Assembly (NCBI GenBank): GCA_048594975.1
Contig: JBMDXQ010000161.1
Location: 1 to 34,389 of the forward strand
Direction of reading: 5' to 3'
Source of the DNA: JBMDXB01 sp048594975
GTDB taxonomy: Bacteria > Acidobacteriota > Vicinamibacteria > Vicinamibacterales > 2-12-FULL-66-21
DNA length: 34,389 nucleotides
The translations under genes and the position numbers were made by a program. Position 1 is the first letter of the stretch. Each line of letters begins with the position of its first letter. This document shows, piece after piece, positions 24,814-32,608 of this stretch. Below the pieces are notes generated by a model. The model was not told where the DNA came from and did not search any database. It was given only the letters and a program-made list of their open reading frames with translations.

Positions 24814-26183
24814 TGTCCCGCCTGAGCCACGATCGGCGGATTCTCCTGATGGCGCTGACCTCGGCGCTGCCGGGCGCCGCGATCAGTCTGATCTTCCTGT
24901 GGACCGGCGACTGGACTCCGAAAGTCCAGTGGACCCTGTCCGTGCTGATCGTGACGGTGTGCCTCGGCTTCGCGCTCGCGCTCCGCGAGCGCGTGGTGCT
25001 GCCGCTGCAGACGCTGTCCAATCTCCTCGCGGCGCTCGGCGAGGGCGACTTCTCGATCCGGGCGCGCGGCGCGCGCGGCGGCGACGCGCTCGGCGAGGTG
25101 ATGATCGAGGTCAACGCGCTCGTCGAGACGCTGCGGCACCAGCGGCTGGATGCCCTCGAGGCGACCACGCTGCTGAGAAAAGTGATGGCCGAGATCGACG
25201 TCGCGGTGTTCACCTTCGACGAGGACCACGAACTGAAGTTCGTCAACCGCGCCGGTGCCCGTCTGCTCAACCAGCCGGTCGAACGGCTGCTCGGGCGCAA
25301 GGCCGACGAAATCGGCCTCGCCGACAGCCTTGCCGGCGAGGCGCCGCGCGTCATCAACACCGCCTTCCCCGGCGGTGTCGGGCGCTGGGAGATCCGCCGC
25401 AGCTCGTTCCGCCAGGGTGGCCGGCCGCACGGGCTGCTCGTTCTCTCGGACCTGAGCCAGCCGCTGCGTGAGGAAGAGCGGCAGGCCTGGCAGCGCCTGA
25501 TTCGCGTCATCGGGCACGAGATGAACAACTCGCTGGCCCCCATCAAGTCGATTGCCGGCAGCCTCTCGACGATCGTCGAGCGTGACCCGCCGCCGACCGA
25601 CTGGCGCGACGACGTGCAGCACGGCCTCGCGGTCATCGCCTCGCGGTCCGACTCGCTCAGCCGGTTCATGAGCGCCTACGCGAGGCTGGCCAAACTGCCT
25701 CCGCCGAGAATGGCGCCGCTGGACGTCGCTGCGTTCGTCGACCGGGTGGCGACGTTGGAGAAGGCACACCACGTCCAGGTCCCGCCCGGACCGCCGCTCA
25801 CCATACTGGGCGATCGCGATCAACTCGAGCAGCTGCTGATCAACCTGATTCGCAACGCCGTCGACGCGGTGCGGGAGACCGCCGGCGGCGTCCGGGTCGG
25901 CTGGCAGCGCACCGCCATGCCGGGCGGCCCGTCGATGGAGCTGTGGGTCGAGGACGACGGCCCAGGCCTGTCCAACACCAGCAACCTCTTCGTGCCGTTC
26001 TTCACCACCAAACCGGGCGGGTCGGGAATCGGACTGGTGCTCAGCCGCCAGATCGCCGAGGCGCACGGCGGAACGCTGACGCTCGAGAACCGCAGTGATC
26101 GCCGCGGCTGCCGCGCGACGCTCCGGCTGCCGGTGCACGCGGTCGCCCAGGTCAGGGACGGAAAGGCCGCCGCGGCGTTGTAG
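24813..26183 (+). CDS. NtrY-like sensor histidine kinase
   Basis: A 456-residue kinase with two N-terminal transmembrane segments (about 10-31 and 38-59) joined by a short loop, then a HAMP linker and a PAS domain (about 118-215, FTFDEDHELKFVNRAGARLL). HisKA carries His235 in VIGHEMNNSLAPI. HATPase follows (N-box LINLIRNAVDAV; EDDGPGLS; GSGIGLVLSRQI). The HExxNSLxPI box is typical of NtrY/NtrB-type partners of sigma-54 regulators, which fits the regulator gene just upstream. The very short periplasmic loop suggests it senses the membrane or the transporter rather than a soluble ligand. ATG 24813 is inside the last heptamer repeat; no Shine-Dalgarno sequence is visible, so translation may depend on readthrough from upstream. 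Confidence 0.9.
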   Translation: MSRLSHDRRILLMALTSALPGAAISLIFLWTGDWTPKVQWTLSVLIVTVCLGFALALRERVVLPLQTLSNLLAALGEGDFSIRARGARGGDALGEVMIEVNALVETLRHQRLDALEATTLLRKVMAEIDVAVFTFDEDHELKFVNRAGARLLNQPVERLLGRKADEIGLADSLAGEAPRVINTAFPGGVGRWEIRRSSFRQGGRPHGLLVLSDLSQPLREEERQAWQRLIRVIGHEMNNSLAPIKSIAGSLSTIVERDPPPTDWRDDVQHGLAVIASRSDSLSRFMSAYARLAKLPPPRMAPLDVAAFVDRVATLEKAHHVQVPPGPPLTILGDRDQLEQLLINLIRNAVDAVRETAGGVRVGWQRTAMPGGPSMELWVEDDGPGLSNTSNLFVPFFTTKPGGSGIGLVLSRQIAEAHGGTLTLENRSDRRGCRATLRLPVHAVAQVRDGKAAAAL

Positions 26184-26212
26184 GTGCCCCGGCCGCGGCG
26201 GCGCGCGGCAGG

Positions 26213-27946
26213 CTAGCCGGCCGGCAGGCGGACCGTGAACGTCGACCCGTGGCCGAGCCCGGCGCTTTCCGCCGCGATCGTGCCGCCGTGCAGCTCCACC
26301 AGGTGGCGCGCGATCGACAACCCCAAGCCCAGACCGGCGTGCGCCCGGGTCGTCGACGTGTCGGCCTGACGGAAGCGGTCGAACACCTGCGGCAGGAACT
26401 CCGGCTCGATGCCGATCCCGGTGTCGCTGACCCGGATCTCGACCGTCGTCCCGTTGCGCGCCGCCCCAACCTCGATCCGCCCGCCTTCCGGCGTGAACTT
26501 CACGGCGTTCGAGAGGAGGTTCATCGCGATCTGCTGGAGGCGCGCGGCGTCGGCGCGAATCGTCCCGAGGCCCGTGGCCTCGAAACGCAGCGTGAGCTGC
26601 CGGGCCTCGGCCGACGGCCGCATCGACTCGACGGCGGCACGCAGCACGGCCGCCACGTCGACGGGCGCGAGGGTCAGGCTCAGCCGCCCCGCCGCCGCCC
26701 GCGACACATCGAGGACGTCTTCGACCAGCATCGCCTGCGTGACGGCATTCCGATGGATGACCTCGATGGCGTGCAGCTGCTTGTCCGGCGGGACCTGGCC
26801 CTTGCGCAGCATCTGCGCCCACCCGACGATCGCGTTGAGCGGTGTGCGCAGCTCGTGCGAAATCACCGCCATGAAGTCGTCCTTCGCCTGGTTGGCGGCG
26901 CGCAGCGCCTCCTCCGAGCGGCGCAGCTCCTCGGCGGTGCGCTCCGCCCGATGCCGCTCGCGCACCTGCGTGCGCGTGATCAGGTAGACCATCAGCGACA
27001 GCAGCATCCCGGCGACGATCACCGACGACAGCGCGTATCCCGCCGTCGGCTCGAAGCCCGGGCCCGGACGCAGCACCAGCGTCCACTGCCGTCCGGCGAA
27101 CTCCCGCACCTGTCGGACCACGAACGGCGCCGACGGCAGCTGCTCGCTCGATCGATGCAGCAGGCGCCGCTCGGCGGGGTCGCCGTCATAGACCTCGAAG
27201 AGCACGACCGGCATGGCCGTCTCGGGCACGGTCTCGCGGAGCAGGTCGTCGGCGCGAAACGGGCTGTAAACGAACCCGAGGAGGTTCGCGCGCCGTTCCT
27301 CGATCGTGGACGGCAGCGTCGTGCCGGTGTAGACCGGCACGTAGATCAGGAAGCCCGACTGCGGATGCGCCGGATCGAAGAGCTCCTGGACAAGCCGTAC
27401 CCGCCCGCTCGCCGCCGGTGCGCCGGTGTCACGCGCGCGGTCCATCGCCAGCCGCCGCTCCTTCTCCGAGTACATGTCGTAGCCGATGGCGATGCGATTC
27501 CGGGCATCCTGCGGTTCCAGGTAGACGATGGCGTGGACGTCCTGGCCGGGCTGGTCCGGCCAGTACTTGAAGCTCAGGCCTGCGGCGCGGAGCCGCGCGG
27601 CCACGGCGTCCTTGTCCTGCGTCCGGATGAACTGCGAGAAGCCGATGCCCTGGATGCCCGGATACCGCTGCCGCAGCTGCAGCCGCTCGACGTAGGCGGC
27701 GAATTCCGGGAGCCGCACTTCCTCGCTGGCGGCGAACAGCCCGGCGCCGCCGAGCAGCATCGCGATGTACGCGTCCAGGCGGCGTGCGATCTCGTTGACG
27801 ACGGTTGCGGCGGCATTCTGGAACAGCAGCTCGTCGCGCGCCAGCGCCGTCCGGCGGGTGGAGTACGCCGCCACGGCGGTGAGCACGGCCCCGGCAAGGG
27901 CGAGCACCAGGGGGATCGAGCTGCGACGCGACCGGCGGCCCGGCAT
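26213..27946 (-). CDS. CHASE-domain sensor histidine kinase
   Basis: A 577-residue kinase. TM1 (about 11-28) and TM2 (about 304-323) flank a periplasmic domain of about 270 residues with the CHASE signature (RYPGIQGIGFSQFI ... AIGYDMYSEKERRLAMDRARDTG ... SGFLIYVPVY). CHASE domains bind small ligands such as cytokinin-like molecules or peptides. HisKA follows with His364 (VISHELRTPLNAIVGW) and then HATPase (NLLSNAVKF; DTGIGIE; GLGLGLSIA). It has neither receiver nor output domain, so an unlinked response regulator must be its partner. It converges with the NtrY-like kinase, 29 bp apart, and diverges from the MscS gene. Confidence 0.92.
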   Translation of the reverse strand: MPGRRSRRSSIPLVLALAGAVLTAVAAYSTRRTALARDELLFQNAAATVVNEIARRLDAYIAMLLGGAGLFAASEEVRLPEFAAYVERLQLRQRYPGIQGIGFSQFIRTQDKDAVAARLRAAGLSFKYWPDQPGQDVHAIVYLEPQDARNRIAIGYDMYSEKERRLAMDRARDTGAPAASGRVRLVQELFDPAHPQSGFLIYVPVYTGTTLPSTIEERRANLLGFVYSPFRADDLLRETVPETAMPVVLFEVYDGDPAERRLLHRSSEQLPSAPFVVRQVREFAGRQWTLVLRPGPGFEPTAGYALSSVIVAGMLLSLMVYLITRTQVRERHRAERTAEELRRSEEALRAANQAKDDFMAVISHELRTPLNAIVGWAQMLRKGQVPPDKQLHAIEVIHRNAVTQAMLVEDVLDVSRAAAGRLSLTLAPVDVAAVLRAAVESMRPSAEARQLTLRFEATGLGTIRADAARLQQIAMNLLSNAVKFTPEGGRIEVGAARNGTTVEIRVSDTGIGIEPEFLPQVFDRFRQADTSTTRAHAGLGLGLSIARHLVELHGGTIAAESAGLGHGSTFTVRLPAG

Positions 27947-27966
27947 CGCGCCGATTCTACCTCTGC

Positions 27967-27972
27967 TATGCT
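27967..27972 (+). promoter_or_regulatory. -10 box of the mscS gene, likely leaderless
   Basis: TATGCT ends 6 nt before the ATG at 27979, placing the expected transcript start on the start codon. No Shine-Dalgarno sequence lies in the 32-bp gap to the CHASE kinase start. Confidence 0.4.
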
Positions 27973-27978
27973 GACCGC

Positions 27979-29091
27979 ATGTGGCGACGGATGTTCGACG
28001 CGCCCCTGCAGTGGCAGGCGGTCTTCCTCGCGGTGGTGCCCGCAGCGCTGCTCGCCTGGCTGGCCGCGCGCGTCACGCGCAAGCTGGTCGCGGCGGCGCT
28101 GCGCCATCTGCTCGGCGACACCCTCTCGACCGCCAGTCCGCTGGTCAGGGGGCCGCTCCGCTTCATCGGCGCGCTCACCTTCATCCTGGTCTTCGCGACC
28201 GTGGTCTTCCCTCTCCTGGAGGCGGCCGGCCTGCGCCCGCGCCTCGGGCTCCACCTGCGGACGCTTGCCGCCTGGACGTTCGAGTCGGGACTGAAGGTCG
28301 TCCTGATCGCCCTGCTCGCCTACAGCGTGATCCGCGTCACCGCCCTGCTCGTCCGCCGTTTCGAGCACGAGCTGAGCCTCGGCACGGATCTCGAGGCGCT
28401 CGAACGCGCCAAGCGCGCGAAGACGCTCGGGTCGGTGGTGCGCAACGTGACCACGGCGGTGGTGAGCGCCATCGCCGTACTGATGGTGCTGCGCGAGTTG
28501 CGGATCGACATTGCTCCCGTGCTGGCCGGCGCCGGCATCGTCGGGCTCGCCGTCGGCTTCGGCGCGCAGACGCTCGTCCGCGACATCATCAGCGGGTTCT
28601 TCCTCATCCTCGAAGACCAGGTGCGCGTGGGCGACGTCGCAGCGATCAACGGCACGGGCGGCCTGGTCGAGGCAATCAACCTGCGGACCATCGTGCTGCG
28701 CGACATCGAGGGCACGGTGCACATCTTCCCGAACGGCGCGATCACGACGCTGGCCAACCGCAGCAAGGACTTCTCGTACTACGTCATCGACGTCTCGGTC
28801 GCGTACGGCGAGGACACGGATCGCGTGGCGGAGGTGCTGCGCCGGATCGGGGGGGAATTGCAGCAGGACGAGCGGTTCGGCCCGTTCATCCTCGAGCCGC
28901 TCGAGGTCATGGGCGTCGATGCGTTCGGGGAGTCGGCCGTCCTCCTGAAGGTGCGGATCAAGACGATGCCGCTCAAGCAGTGGGAGGTCGGCCGGGAATT
29001 GCGGCGGCGGATCAAGAAGGCCTTCGACTCGGAGGGGATCGAAATCCCGTACCCGCAGCGGGTCGTGACGACGCGGGTCGAGAGTGCCTAG
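27979..29091 (+). CDS. MscS-family mechanosensitive channel
   Basis: A 370-residue small-conductance mechanosensitive channel protein, which releases solutes on hypo-osmotic shock. Early hydrophobic segments (about 12-28, 60-78, 100-118) precede the pore helix region (VLAGAGIVGLAVGFGAQTLVRDIISGFFLILEDQVRVGD). Its small-residue pattern and the QTLVRDIISG transition are hallmark features. The beta domain follows (VEAINLRTIVLRDIEGTVHIFPNG), then the alpha/beta C-terminus. It is mid-sized among MscS relatives. It stands alone and is convergent with deoC, whose stop overlaps its end by 4 nt. With the trehalose operon elsewhere in the window it fits an osmotic-response theme, but that link is only suggestive. 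Confidence 0.94.
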   Translation: MWRRMFDAPLQWQAVFLAVVPAALLAWLAARVTRKLVAAALRHLLGDTLSTASPLVRGPLRFIGALTFILVFATVVFPLLEAAGLRPRLGLHLRTLAAWTFESGLKVVLIALLAYSVIRVTALLVRRFEHELSLGTDLEALERAKRAKTLGSVVRNVTTAVVSAIAVLMVLRELRIDIAPVLAGAGIVGLAVGFGAQTLVRDIISGFFLILEDQVRVGDVAAINGTGGLVEAINLRTIVLRDIEGTVHIFPNGAITTLANRSKDFSYYVIDVSVAYGEDTDRVAEVLRRIGGELQQDERFGPFILEPLEVMGVDAFGESAVLLKVRIKTMPLKQWEVGRELRRRIKKAFDSEGIEIPYPQRVVTTRVESA

Positions 29092-29966
29092 TAGCGGGAC
29101 GGGACCGTCGCGGCCGGCGTCTCGCCCTTCGACTCCCGTGCGATCCTGACGCCGGCGCTCGCGCCGACGCGCGTGGCGCCGGCGGCGATCATCGCCTTCA
29201 GCCCGGCCAGGTCGCGGACGCCTCCCGCTGCCTTCACGCCCATGTCGGTACCGACCACGCGCCGCATCAGCGCGACATCGGCCGGCGTCGCCCCGCCCGA
29301 CGCAAAGCCGGTGGAGGTCTTGACGAACTCGGCGCCCGCCGCCTTGGCGAGCGTGCAGGCGGTGACCTTCTCCTCGTCGGTGAGCAGCGCCGCCTCGATG
29401 ATCACTTTGCTGACGATGCCGCACTGCCGGCAGGGCTCGACGACCGCGTCGATGTCCCGCTCGACCGTCCGCAGATCCTGCGTCTTGAGCGCACCAATGT
29501 TGATGACCATGTCGATCTCGGTCGCCCCATCGAAGATCGCGCGGCGGGTTTCGTAGTGCTTGACGTCCGCGGTCGTTGCACCCAGCGGAAAGGCCACCAC
29601 CGAGCACACCCCGACGCCGCTTCCGCGCAGCAGACGCGCCGCCAGCGCCACCCATGCCGGGTTGACACACACCGTGGCGAACCGGAACTCGGCCGCCTCG
29701 CGGCACAGCTGTTCGATGTCGGCACGCGTCGCGTCGGGCTTGAGCAGGGTGTGGTCGATCAACGCTGCCACGCCTTCCGGCGCGCCGCCGGCGGCGTGCA
29801 GGCCGAGACGTGACGCACCTGCGTCCAGCACGCCGCGCAGCCGGTCCGGACAGCAGTCGTGCAGCACGGCGTGGCACCCGCAGCGCCCCGCGGCGCGCGG
29901 CGCCTGCGCGGCCAGCACCTCCTCGGTGACGATCTCGACGAGCCGACGCAGCTCCTCAGGACTCAT
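29088..29966 (-). CDS. deoC: Deoxyribose-phosphate aldolase with encapsulation-peptide-like N-terminus
   Basis: A 292-residue class I aldolase that splits 2-deoxyribose-5-phosphate into glyceraldehyde-3-phosphate and acetaldehyde. The core from about 66 (VAALIDHTLLKPDAT) has Asp152, the Schiff-base Lys216 in EFVKTSTGF, and the second Lys in GVKAAGGVR. About 65 extra N-terminal residues precede it. Residues 3-20 (PEELRRLVEIVTEEVLAA) form an amphipathic helix like microcompartment encapsulation peptides, followed by a Cys cluster (C29, C31, C38, C39) in RCGCHAVLHDCCPDR. Acetaldehyde is volatile and toxic, a good reason to enclose the reaction. It is last in the operon, 69 nt after rpiB. ATG 29966 was chosen over a TTG 12 nt upstream. 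Confidence 0.92.
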   Translation of the reverse strand: MSPEELRRLVEIVTEEVLAAQAPRAAGRCGCHAVLHDCCPDRLRGVLDAGASRLGLHAAGGAPEGVAALIDHTLLKPDATRADIEQLCREAAEFRFATVCVNPAWVALAARLLRGSGVGVCSVVAFPLGATTADVKHYETRRAIFDGATEIDMVINIGALKTQDLRTVERDIDAVVEPCRQCGIVSKVIIEAALLTDEEKVTACTLAKAAGAEFVKTSTGFASGGATPADVALMRRVVGTDMGVKAAGGVRDLAGLKAMIAAGATRVGASAGVRIARESKGETPAATVPSRY

Positions 29967-30035
29967 CACAATCGACAATCAACGATCCACAAGCACAATC
30001 CCCAGCCGGCAATCCAAATCCACAAGAATCCACAA
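29967..30035 (-). repeat. Degenerate heptamer repeats between rpiB and deoC
   Basis: Read on the minus strand, the gap consists of 7-mers such as CTGATTG, TGGATTC, TGGATCG, TTGATTG and TCGATTG, with the octamer TTGTGGAT recurring. The deoC ATG follows the last unit with no Shine-Dalgarno sequence. Periodicity is 7 nt with slips in the middle. Confidence 0.55.
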
Positions 30036-30674
30036 TCAGAATTGCTCTTCCATCCGCCGGATCTTCAGCAGCCGGCGGATGTACCTGGCCTCGCCCATCG
30101 GCGTGGCCAACCAGGTGTCGACGATCCGGATCGCGTCTCCGGCCGCGGCCAGGCGCGTCGAGCCGAGCGTCATGACGTTGGCGCCGTTGTGCTCGCGCGA
30201 GTACCGCGCGACGGTCTCGTCGCTGCACAGCGCGGCACGAATCCCGCGCACCTTGTTCGCGGCAATCGCGCTGCCGATGCCCGCCCCGTCGATGACGATG
30301 CCGGCATCGGCCTCACCGCGCGCGACCGCGAGCGCCACCGCCCGCGCAATGTCGGGATAGTCGACCGGCTCGCTCGTGTCCGTGCCCAGATCGATCACGG
30401 CCAGGCCGCGTCCGCGCAGGTGCCGCACGAGCGCCTGCTTCAACGCCACGCCGGTGTGATCGGTGCCGATGGCGACCCTGCGCACGTCGGCCACGGGCGC
30501 CAGATCCGGCGGGAGCGCCGGGTCGGTCGAGCCGGCCGGCACCACCGTCACCCGACGGGCGGCGAGCGTATCGCGCGCGAGCGGCGTCACGTGCCCGCCG
30601 GGCGAGAGCTCGACCGTGGCGCCTACGTCCAGCGTCCTCGCGTCCGTTTCGGTGATGATGTCGAACCGTTTCAT
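30036..30674 (-). CDS. rpiB: RpiB-type ribose-5-phosphate isomerase with extra N-terminal module
   Basis: A 212-residue protein; ordinary RpiB is about 150. The core from about 65 (RRVAIGTDHTGVALKQAL ... DYPDIA ... IAANKVRGIRAALC ... SREHNGANVMTLG) is plainly the RpiB/LacAB fold, which interconverts ribose-5-phosphate and ribulose-5-phosphate. The catalytic Cys of the I-C-G-T-G-I-G loop is Asp129 (IDGAGIG); His162 and Asn163 in EHNGAN remain. The first 48 residues (FDIITETDARTL ... VELSPGGHVTPLARDTLAARRVTVV) resemble the opening of EutT and EutQ, proteins of ethanolamine microcompartments. The ATG overlaps the hpt stop (ATGA), so they are translationally coupled; deoC follows. This pair is the core of sugar-phosphate-utilising microcompartments. 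Confidence 0.9.
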   Translation of the reverse strand: MKRFDIITETDARTLDVGATVELSPGGHVTPLARDTLAARRVTVVPAGSTDPALPPDLAPVADVRRVAIGTDHTGVALKQALVRHLRGRGLAVIDLGTDTSEPVDYPDIARAVALAVARGEADAGIVIDGAGIGSAIAANKVRGIRAALCSDETVARYSREHNGANVMTLGSTRLAAAGDAIRIVDTWLATPMGEARYIRRLLKIRRMEEQF

Positions 30675-31186
30675 TCGCCGTCCAGGACCGCGATGTAGTC
30701 GAGGTTCCGGTACTTCTCCGCGTAGTCGAGCCCGTACCCGACGACGAACTGATCGTCGATGGTGAACCCGATGTAGTCGACCTTGACGTCCACCACCCGG
30801 CGCGACGGCTTGCTGAGGAGGCACGCCGTCCGCAGCGACTTCGGCCAGCGCGCCTTCATGATGTCCTGCAGGTAGGCCAGCGTCAGCCCGGTGTCGACGA
30901 TGTCCTCGACGATGATCGTGTGGCGCCCTTCCAGGCCGCTGTCGAGATCCTTGAGCAGGCGCACCTCTCCCGACGAGTGCGTGCGCTTCGCGTAGCTCGA
31001 GACGGCGATGAAGTCCATGGTGACGCGCGGGCTCATCACGCGCATCAGGTCGGCCATGAACACGAATCCGCCCTTGAGGACGCCGACGAGGTGGATCTCC
31101 TCCTCCGGCGCGTAGTCGGCTTCGATCTCCGACGCGAGCTCGCGGATGCGGGCCTGGATGGTGGCGGCATCGAGGAGGGTCTGCAT
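30671..31186 (-). CDS. hpt: Hypoxanthine phosphoribosyltransferase
   Basis: A 171-residue type I phosphoribosyltransferase that converts hypoxanthine or guanine plus PRPP to IMP or GMP. Diagnostic blocks are VGVLKGGFVFMADLMR (PPi loop), MDFIAVSSYAKRTHSSGEVR (flexible loop), the PRPP motif IIVEDIVDTGLTL (about 91-103), and VDYIGFTIDDQFVVGYGLDY (base-binding). All are intact. The gene starts 6 nt after the amidohydrolase stop and its own stop overlaps the rpiB start. The order deaminase, hpt, rpiB, deoC reads as purine nucleoside salvage: the base is recovered while the sugar phosphate goes to central metabolism. Confidence 0.95.
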   Translation of the reverse strand: MQTLLDAATIQARIRELASEIEADYAPEEEIHLVGVLKGGFVFMADLMRVMSPRVTMDFIAVSSYAKRTHSSGEVRLLKDLDSGLEGRHTIIVEDIVDTGLTLAYLQDIMKARWPKSLRTACLLSKPSRRVVDVKVDYIGFTIDDQFVVGYGLDYAEKYRNLDYIAVLDGE

Positions 31187-31192
31187 GGTCGA

Positions 31193-32578
31193 TCAGCGTC
31201 CGACGGCGGCGCGCACGCGCGCCGCCAGCGTTCTTGCCTCGCGCAGGACGGCTGCTTCATCCAGTGTCAGCACCTGCCCGTCGCGCATCAGCACGCGTCC
31301 GTTCACGATCGTCGTCTTCACGTCGTCGCCGCGCGTGACGTAGACGAGGTGGGAGATGGGATCGTATACGGGTGTCTGTCGCGCCGAGGCCATCGAGACG
31401 ACGATGAGATCGGCCCGCTTGCCGACGGTGAGCGAACCGATGTCGCGATCCATGCCGAGCGCGCGCGCCCCTTCGATCGTGGCCATCGCCAGCGCGTCCC
31501 CCGCCGGGATCGCGCGGGGATCGCCGGTCTGAAGCTTCTGGAGCAGCGCCGTCTGGCGGACGGCCTCGAACATGTCGAGATCGTTGTTGCTCGCGGCGCC
31601 GTCGGTGCCGATACCGACCGGGATCGACGCCGCCCGCATCGCCGGCACCCGGGCGGTTCCGCTCGCCAGCTTCATGTTGCTTTCCGGGTTGTGCGCGACG
31701 CCGACGCCGTGCCGGGCCAGGACCAGCAGCTCCGCGTCGGTCAGCCAGACGCCGTGCGCGGCCAGCGTCCTCGGTCCGAGGAATCCGAGCGACTCCAGGT
31801 AGCCCACGGGGGTGGTCCGGTGCTTTGCCCGCGCGATGTCCACCTCCGCGCGCGTCTCCGCGAGGTGGATGAGCAGCGGTGCGCCTGCGCGGGTGGCCAG
31901 CGCGCGCGACGCCTTCAGCGATGCCGCATCGAGCGTATAGAGCGAGTGCGGCGCGACCGCCGGCACGATCAGCTCGTCGCCGCCAAACTGCTCGAGGAAC
32001 CGTGCGGCGCGGGCGAGTGCGTCGGCCGGCGTCCTCGCGTCGGGAGCGGGAAACTCGATGATCGTCTGGCCGAGCACGCCGCGCAGGCCCGCCTCCTTCG
32101 TCGCGGCGGCAATCTCCTCCTCGAAGTAATACATGTCCGCATACGCGGTCGTGCCCGAACGGATCATCTCCAGCGCCGCCAGCCGTGTGCCGGCGCGGAC
32201 GAACTCCGGCGAGACGGTCTTCGCCTCCACCGGGAAGATGTACTTCTCCAGCCACTCCATCAGCGAGAGATCGTCGGCGAGGCCGCGGTAGAGGACCATC
32301 GGCGCGTGCGTGTGCGTGTTGATCAGCCCCGGCAGGATGACGCCGTCCGGGGCGTCGATCGAGTCCCTCGCCTCGAACCGCGCGGCAATGGCCGATGGCG
32401 CACCGACTCCGACGATGTCCCGCCCGCTGATGGCCACCGCCCCCGGCGACAGCACCCGTCCGCCATCCATCGTCACCACCGTCCCGCCGGTGACGACGAG
32501 ATCGATGGGCGTGCGGCCTGGCTGGGTGAAGACAACGGCGCTGCCGGTGAGAAGCCACGCTGCGCTGCGAAGGAACAT
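31193..32578 (-). CDS. Amidohydrolase of the TRZ/ATZ (SAH/MTA/adenosine deaminase) type
   Basis: A 461-residue metal-dependent deaminase-like protein. Metal ligands are seen in N-T-H-T-H (His89, His91), a His in LLIHLAETR, a His in AAHGVWL and Asp in IGTDGAASNNDLDMFE. The block THAPMVLYRGLADDLSLMEWL is typical of S-adenosylhomocysteine/methylthioadenosine deaminases (MtaD type), which make the inosine analogue. The N-terminus has a hydrophobic stretch (AAWLLTGSAVVFTQ) that could be a signal peptide, so it may act in the periplasm; this would be unusual for an MtaD. It is the first gene of the hpt-rpiB-deoC operon. A TAGAAT -10 box lies 9 nt upstream on the minus strand. The exact substrate (adenosine, SAH, MTA or guanine) is not settled. 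Confidence 0.88.
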   Translation of the reverse strand: MFLRSAAWLLTGSAVVFTQPGRTPIDLVVTGGTVVTMDGGRVLSPGAVAISGRDIVGVGAPSAIAARFEARDSIDAPDGVILPGLINTHTHAPMVLYRGLADDLSLMEWLEKYIFPVEAKTVSPEFVRAGTRLAALEMIRSGTTAYADMYYFEEEIAAATKEAGLRGVLGQTIIEFPAPDARTPADALARAARFLEQFGGDELIVPAVAPHSLYTLDAASLKASRALATRAGAPLLIHLAETRAEVDIARAKHRTTPVGYLESLGFLGPRTLAAHGVWLTDAELLVLARHGVGVAHNPESNMKLASGTARVPAMRAASIPVGIGTDGAASNNDLDMFEAVRQTALLQKLQTGDPRAIPAGDALAMATIEGARALGMDRDIGSLTVGKRADLIVVSMASARQTPVYDPISHLVYVTRGDDVKTTIVNGRVLMRDGQVLTLDEAAVLREARTLAARVRAAVGR

Positions 32579-32587
32579 GAAGGCGGA

Positions 32588-32593
32588 ATTCTA
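32588..32593 (-). promoter_or_regulatory. -10 box of the deaminase-hpt-rpiB-deoC operon
   Basis: TAGAAT on the minus strand ends 9 nt before the ATG at 32578, giving at most a few bases of leader. Its -35 would fall at the edge of the hexamer repeat at 32609-32648. Confidence 0.4.
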
Positions 32594-32608
32594 TCAGAGC
32601 GCGACTTC

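Noticed and set aside
24645..27086. Minus-strand open frame of 813 codons overlapping both kinases
   Set aside because: It crosses two real genes of opposite strands and shows no motif continuity; a shadow frame.
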